From Scytalidium lignicola (lineage: Eukaryota > Ascomycota > Leotiomycetes), in assembly GCA_002812745.2 (NCBI GenBank), contig NCSJ02000077.1:85783-149782 (forward strand): a stretch of DNA of 64,000 nt, written 5' to 3'. Below the pieces are notes generated by a model. It worked only from the letters and a program-made list of their open reading frames with translations, was not told the DNA's origin and did not search any database. A program made the translations under genes and the position numbers. How positions within the stretch are numbered: the first letter of the stretch is position 1; the number at the start of each line of letters is the position of its first letter. This document shows, in pieces, positions 60,023-64,000 of the stretch.

Positions 60023-60281
60023 TGTTGTAATATTTAGAGTTTACAGATGCTACTTCACAATGTTCTTACAATTGCTTATACTAAGGCTTACAGATAAGGT
60101 TTATAATAAGCTACTACTATAAGCAACCATAAGCACTTGTAAGGTGCTTATACAACCGTAACTGTTGACTATAACGGTTTTACAGCTGTAACTCTCTGTA
60201 TATATAGAATTTGTTGTAGTTGTAGACTCTTTAAGCAATCAATACAATAGTGGTTCTGTATTCCTGCGTTTCCAGTCAACA
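60023..60281 (+). repeat. Copia 3' LTR (259 bp)
   Basis: TGTTGTAATATTTAGAG to CAGTCAACA. Compared with the 5' LTR it has more A/T at variable sites (for example GCTTATA for GCCTATG), consistent with independent RIP of the two LTRs. Confidence 0.85.
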
Positions 60282-60394
60282 ATATTTATAGTTTTAATTT
60301 AAATTTAAATTTATACAGTCTAACAGTTTAACTAAACCATAAGGCATTAAGGCTTTAAATTTCAGACTATACAGTTTAGATACCTTATAATTTG

Positions 60395-60550
60395 ATGCCT
60401 TACAGTTTGGTTTGGTTTTGTCTTGATGCTTTATAGTCTGGTTGCCTTACAGTCTGGTCTTGTCTGGATGCCTTACAGTTCAGTCCAGACTGTAAGCACC
60501 CAGACCATACAGTTCAGACCGTATGGTTTCGTCTGGACTGTTCGGCCAGT
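60395..60550 (+). repeat. Imperfect short repeats with inverted pieces
   Basis: Variants of TGCCTTACAGTCTGGT recur several times and are mixed with their complements (CAGACTGTAAG, CAGACCATAC), giving hairpin potential. This patch is less AT-rich than its surroundings. It could be part of another LTR; the source is unknown. Confidence 0.6.
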
Positions 60551-63520
60551 CTAAGTATATAGAGTATCTTATCTTAAAATGCATTTAGATTAAAATCAGT
60601 TTAATCTGGTTTGTAGACTTTAAATACCTTAATACATACTCTGTCCTTTACTCTTCATTCTTATGCTTATACATGCAAATACAAAAGAATAAAGTTATAA
60701 AAAGGTGGACGAAGTAGTTTAAAAGTTATGAATGTATAACCTTTAAGTAAATGTTAAGTAGTATATGTAATATATATAACTTTAAGCTAATATTAATCAA
60801 ATTCTCTTTATTATAAAACAAGTAGTTATATCTTTACATAAGTGTTCAAATTTAGATTTTCTAGTATTTGTAAGCTTTTGAGTTGTAGTATAAATACAAT
60901 TGATATGTTTTATATAATAGTTAATTTTTAATTTTTGTCTCTTTTACAAGTAATTACTTAATTAACTTGACTAACTAGTTATATTTGATATAGTAGAGTT
61001 CTGATAACATATTTTCATGTTCTTATTCAATCATCAGGCTTGTCTGATCTAGAGATAATAAATAAATACCCTTGGAAATATAAGATTAAGTGATATTCTA
61101 ACAATATACTCTTTATTCTTAATTTAAATGCTAAAGGTTTAAGGTAATCTTCTATCTTCAAATGTAGAAGAAATGTTATACTGATATTATTCTGATAAGT
61201 GTCTTATGGTTTTTATTTAAGGGGGTAATAAACTATAATATAAGTTATACATAAGTTGTTAATATCTTGACTCCCTTCAGTATTATGTTAACATATTATC
61301 ATATATTTCATAATGACGTATTTAACAGTCTCCTTTGGATAATATATTATATATCTTAGATAAAGGATAATATAAATTGCTAAGAATCATTAAGAATAAG
61401 TGTTCAATTAACAGAAATCTCCCTTGAATTGCTCTTGAAGTAAATGTCAAGAGAAAGTTATATTAATGTTATATAAAGTATAATAACTTATAGATATGTT
61501 ATCTCATTAGTAATAATACTAGGATAACAAGGCTTATAGTAATAATTGAATACATAAAGATCTAATGGTTTTTCTAAGAATGTTCGTTATATTCTTATTG
61601 TAATAAGCTTGTTTAAAGTATGTTTATCAAGTTATATTACTTAGTTTTAGAACATTTATACTGAATACTAAATAACCTTATAAGTAAGATTGTTAAGACT
61701 TTATCTTATGAAGATGTAATCCTTTGTATAATTATTTATACAGACTTTAATATTATAAGTATATAATATATGTTAAAGCTTAAAAACATTAGATTAGATA
61801 GTATTTAAATCTTCTTTAGATTATTAACTGGTTTGTTATATGATTGTTAAGATATAAGACAACTAGAATATTAAAAAGCAATAAACAATATCTAATAAAA
61901 GCTTTTTTAATGTTATTAGATTTAATTAATAAATACTATTATATATTTATATTTATAAGGAGTATTAATATCAAGAGTAGTCAAGGAGTTATAAAGTATA
62001 CTTATAACTTCTTTTTATCAACGGTGAAATACTTAACTTTAACTTTTAAAGAATAAAGTTAAAATTATTACTCTTCTTTTTATTGTTCTTTTAGTTTACT
62101 AATATTATACTAATTACTCTTTATTACAGAAAGGGAGTTTCTGAAGGATATATTAATGGATTTTGTTAACAATTGTTGATTAAGAGATTTAAATGTTAAA
62201 TTCTAGTATTAAAACCCTTTAAACAGAAATGCTTTTCTTATATTCTATTATCCTTATTACTAATTCTAAAGAATAAAGATGATGAAGATGAAGAGGTAAT
62301 ATAGTTTAATAATAAGCTAATTCTTTTACTATTAATCATAATAGCTGAAGAACTAAAGGATGTTCTATTATTTAGAACTATCCTAATGATAAGAAGACAA
62401 GATAGATTAATATAAGAAGAAAACAAAGTAATGTAAGAGTATAGTAAAAAGGTATAAGATTATAATAATACTAATTTACTTATTATGTTGTTAGTACTTA
62501 TATTCTTATGTATTATTATAAGTATAATAGTTATAAAGAGAAATAATAAAAGGTAAGTTATTTTTAATCTTATTATTAATAATCTTTTTTTCATCTTTTT
62601 AGATTTGTTTCTTTGTTACCTTAAAGTATTATATAATTCTTTTGAATATTTCTGATAATCCTTGTTAATTAGCCTTTTCTTATATGTCTTTTTTCNTTTT
62701 AAGAAATACTTTGCTTAGATTTTTAGACATAAGAATTAGATTTGAAGATATAAAGAAGAGTAAAGAAAGATAATAGTCTTTACTCAAGTTAATGTGAATT
62801 TACATTTAATAACAATTTAACTATGATTACTTGTTTATAATACTTAGAATTAGTCTTTACAATAATATTAATACTTATATAAACCTTTAAAGTAGATTAG
62901 GATACATTTACTAGTCAAATTATTATACATGCATTTCTTAAGGAATGGATATTAACTTCTTCTACTTGAGCAAGTTATCTTACTTGTACTTTTGTACATG
63001 ACATTGGTTAGAGTAAGTATAAAGGAAAAGTATTACTTAGTATAAGATTTAGTATAAGATTATAATATAATAATTAAGGAATATATTTGTTGTTCTTTTG
63101 ATTATTATAACATGATCTTGTTAATGTAAATAGTTATTACATAAGATGGTTAAAGGGAAGTCTGAATTAGAGGATAAAAGTTAATGTTAAATTTATTCAT
63201 ATAATTAAGTAAAAACTTAAAGAGTTGTGTTAAGTGTATAAGTTGACATTAAATTGTTTAAAAGATATTATTCTTTATAATGTCAAAGTCTAAGATCTTA
63301 GATTTTAAGCTTTTCACATCAGCTTCTTGTTAATATTTTGAGATCTTCATATAATTTAACTATTTTAAAGTAAAAGTTATTTATAGTTTTTACAAAGAAG
63401 ATAAATGTATTGTACAATTTTTTATTAATGTTTTAATACAATTAGTCTTTATAATAATTATTATTAGTCTAGAATTACTATATTAACAAAGAGGATATAT
63501 TATTTATAAGGACTTAAGAA
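60551..63520. other. Very AT-rich sequence without recognisable genes
   Basis: Almost entirely A/T with frequent stops in every frame. Short open frames (61844-62056, 62238-62426) are low-complexity. It probably consists of old RIPed repeats that can no longer be classified by eye. Confidence 0.5.
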
Positions 63521-63890
63521 CAATAACAAATAAATGATATTATTACTCTTCTTAGAACTTTTACTCCTCTTCAAACCTTTTAAACCTTTGTTCTTCTTGC
63601 TTATACATTCTTTTTTTATTAAATCTTTGTTTCTTATTAAAATTTTACTTATTGTCAAACTTCTTTTCTTACTTAAATCTCCTTTCTTTATTAAACTTTT
63701 ATTCTTTATTCATTCTCTGTTCATTTTTAAACTTTTACTTTTCTTCAAACCTTTATTATTCTTTAAGTCTCTTCTCCTCTTCAAATTTTTCTTCTTTAAC
63801 TCTTCTCTTCTTAAAGTCATCGAATTTACTCTTTGTTTAATATTTATCCTCCTTTTATTTATAATCTGTTCTTGTTATTTAAATATGTAA
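63520..63890. repeat. Degenerate short-period repeat, T/C-rich on the plus strand
   Basis: Repeating CTTTT/TTCTT-like units make a low-complexity frame on either strand (Leu/Phe-rich on plus, Lys/Leu-rich on minus). It may be a decayed Lys-rich coding region of a transposon or a simple satellite. The remaining bases to 64,000 are similar AT-rich DNA. Confidence 0.5.
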
Positions 63891-64000
63891 ATCCAAATAA
63901 CAATAGNTTTTTTTTATTAAAAAAAATAAAAAGGATATGCTTATGGATTTTCTCTTCTTTATATATTAACAAAGCATTACTAATAACACTAGTAATAATG

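Larger units (their letters stand above)
55224..60281 (+). mobile_element. Ty1/Copia LTR retrotransposon, degraded
   Basis: About 5.06 kb between two 259-bp direct LTRs. The internal part shows gag (YQGSNYNLKEKYILKLVNVK, about 55,870) and Copia reverse transcriptase at 58,480-58,740 (FKARF..KGYEQ, LLNLI, FLN.NI..KIYIELL), with RNase H near 59,580 (TLSTIKAEYYTLSKAS). Stops are frequent, again mostly TAA/TAG for Gln. The stretch 55,380-58,770 is peppered with single ambiguous bases, while the rest is clean, implying collapse of several diverged copies in the assembly. I could not confirm a target-site duplication (TATAA versus ATATT), so the copy may be rearranged. Confidence 0.85.

Noticed and set aside
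63534..63890. Leu/Phe-rich 118-codon membrane protein
   Set aside because: Low-complexity repeat producing a hydrophobic frame; no credible protein features.

Overview
This window comes from a filamentous ascomycete (Pezizomycotina). The evidence is short spliceosomal introns (about 46-172 nt) with GT...AG ends and CTAAC/CTGAC-like branch points, fungus-specific families, and AT-rich blocks whose retrotransposons carry the stop-codon damage expected of repeat-induced point mutation (RIP). Class cannot be settled from the sequence; Leotiomycetes or Lecanoromycetes would both fit.

Bases 1-41,350 are a gene-dense, moderate-GC arm. I rebuilt most genes from exons rather than single open frames. 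In order they are: thymidylate synthase (N-terminal part, running off the left edge), homocysteine S-methyltransferase, pyruvate decarboxylase, a conserved Ser-rich fungal protein, a PXR1/PinX1 G-patch nucleolar protein, an ankyrin-vWA membrane protein, a multipass membrane protein, a trypsin-fold serine protease, a fucose-lectin-like propeller, a small coiled-coil nuclear protein, SVP26/TEX261, BUD23, an alpha-factor-type pheromone precursor, proteasome subunit PRE10, a conserved fungal protein, meiotic MutS homologue MSH4, a disordered Arg/Ser-rich protein, an F-box protein, a CSC1/DUF221 stress-gated channel, a FAR-17a/AIG1 family protein, and the 3' exon of a CAP/PR-1 secreted protein. Most are housekeeping genes without operon-like logic. 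The pheromone precursor and MSH4 are both sexual-cycle genes, about 5 kb apart.

At about 41,350 composition changes sharply to very AT-rich DNA that lasts to the end. It cuts into the CAP gene, leaving only its last exon. The AT-rich arm holds a RIP-degraded Ty3/Gypsy element (about 41.5-45.2 kb), an unidentified RIP-hit reading frame on the minus strand (about 45.7-46.8 kb), a genic island with a Zn-cluster factor fragment joined to an amino-acid permease pseudogene (48.1-50.4 kb), an apparently intact three-exon amidase (50.8-52.9 kb), a WD40 fragment, two inverted 200-bp LTR-like elements each with its own perfect 5-bp target duplication (53.9-55.2 kb), a Copia element with two 259-bp LTRs (55.2-60.3 kb), and nearly featureless AT-rich sequence to 64 kb.

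The strongest discovery candidates are: (1) the pheromone precursor, with five tryptophan-free CTRMGQ(P/A)C repeats, very long perfect X-Pro/X-Ala dipeptide spacers and an apparent one-base frameshift; (2) the paired 200-bp TGTT...AACA mobile elements, which look un-RIPed inside RIPed DNA; (3) the permease pseudogene interrupted by a 736-bp insertion with a 14-bp target-site duplication and A-rich tail; (4) the unidentified RIP-hit reading frame at 45.7-46.8 kb.
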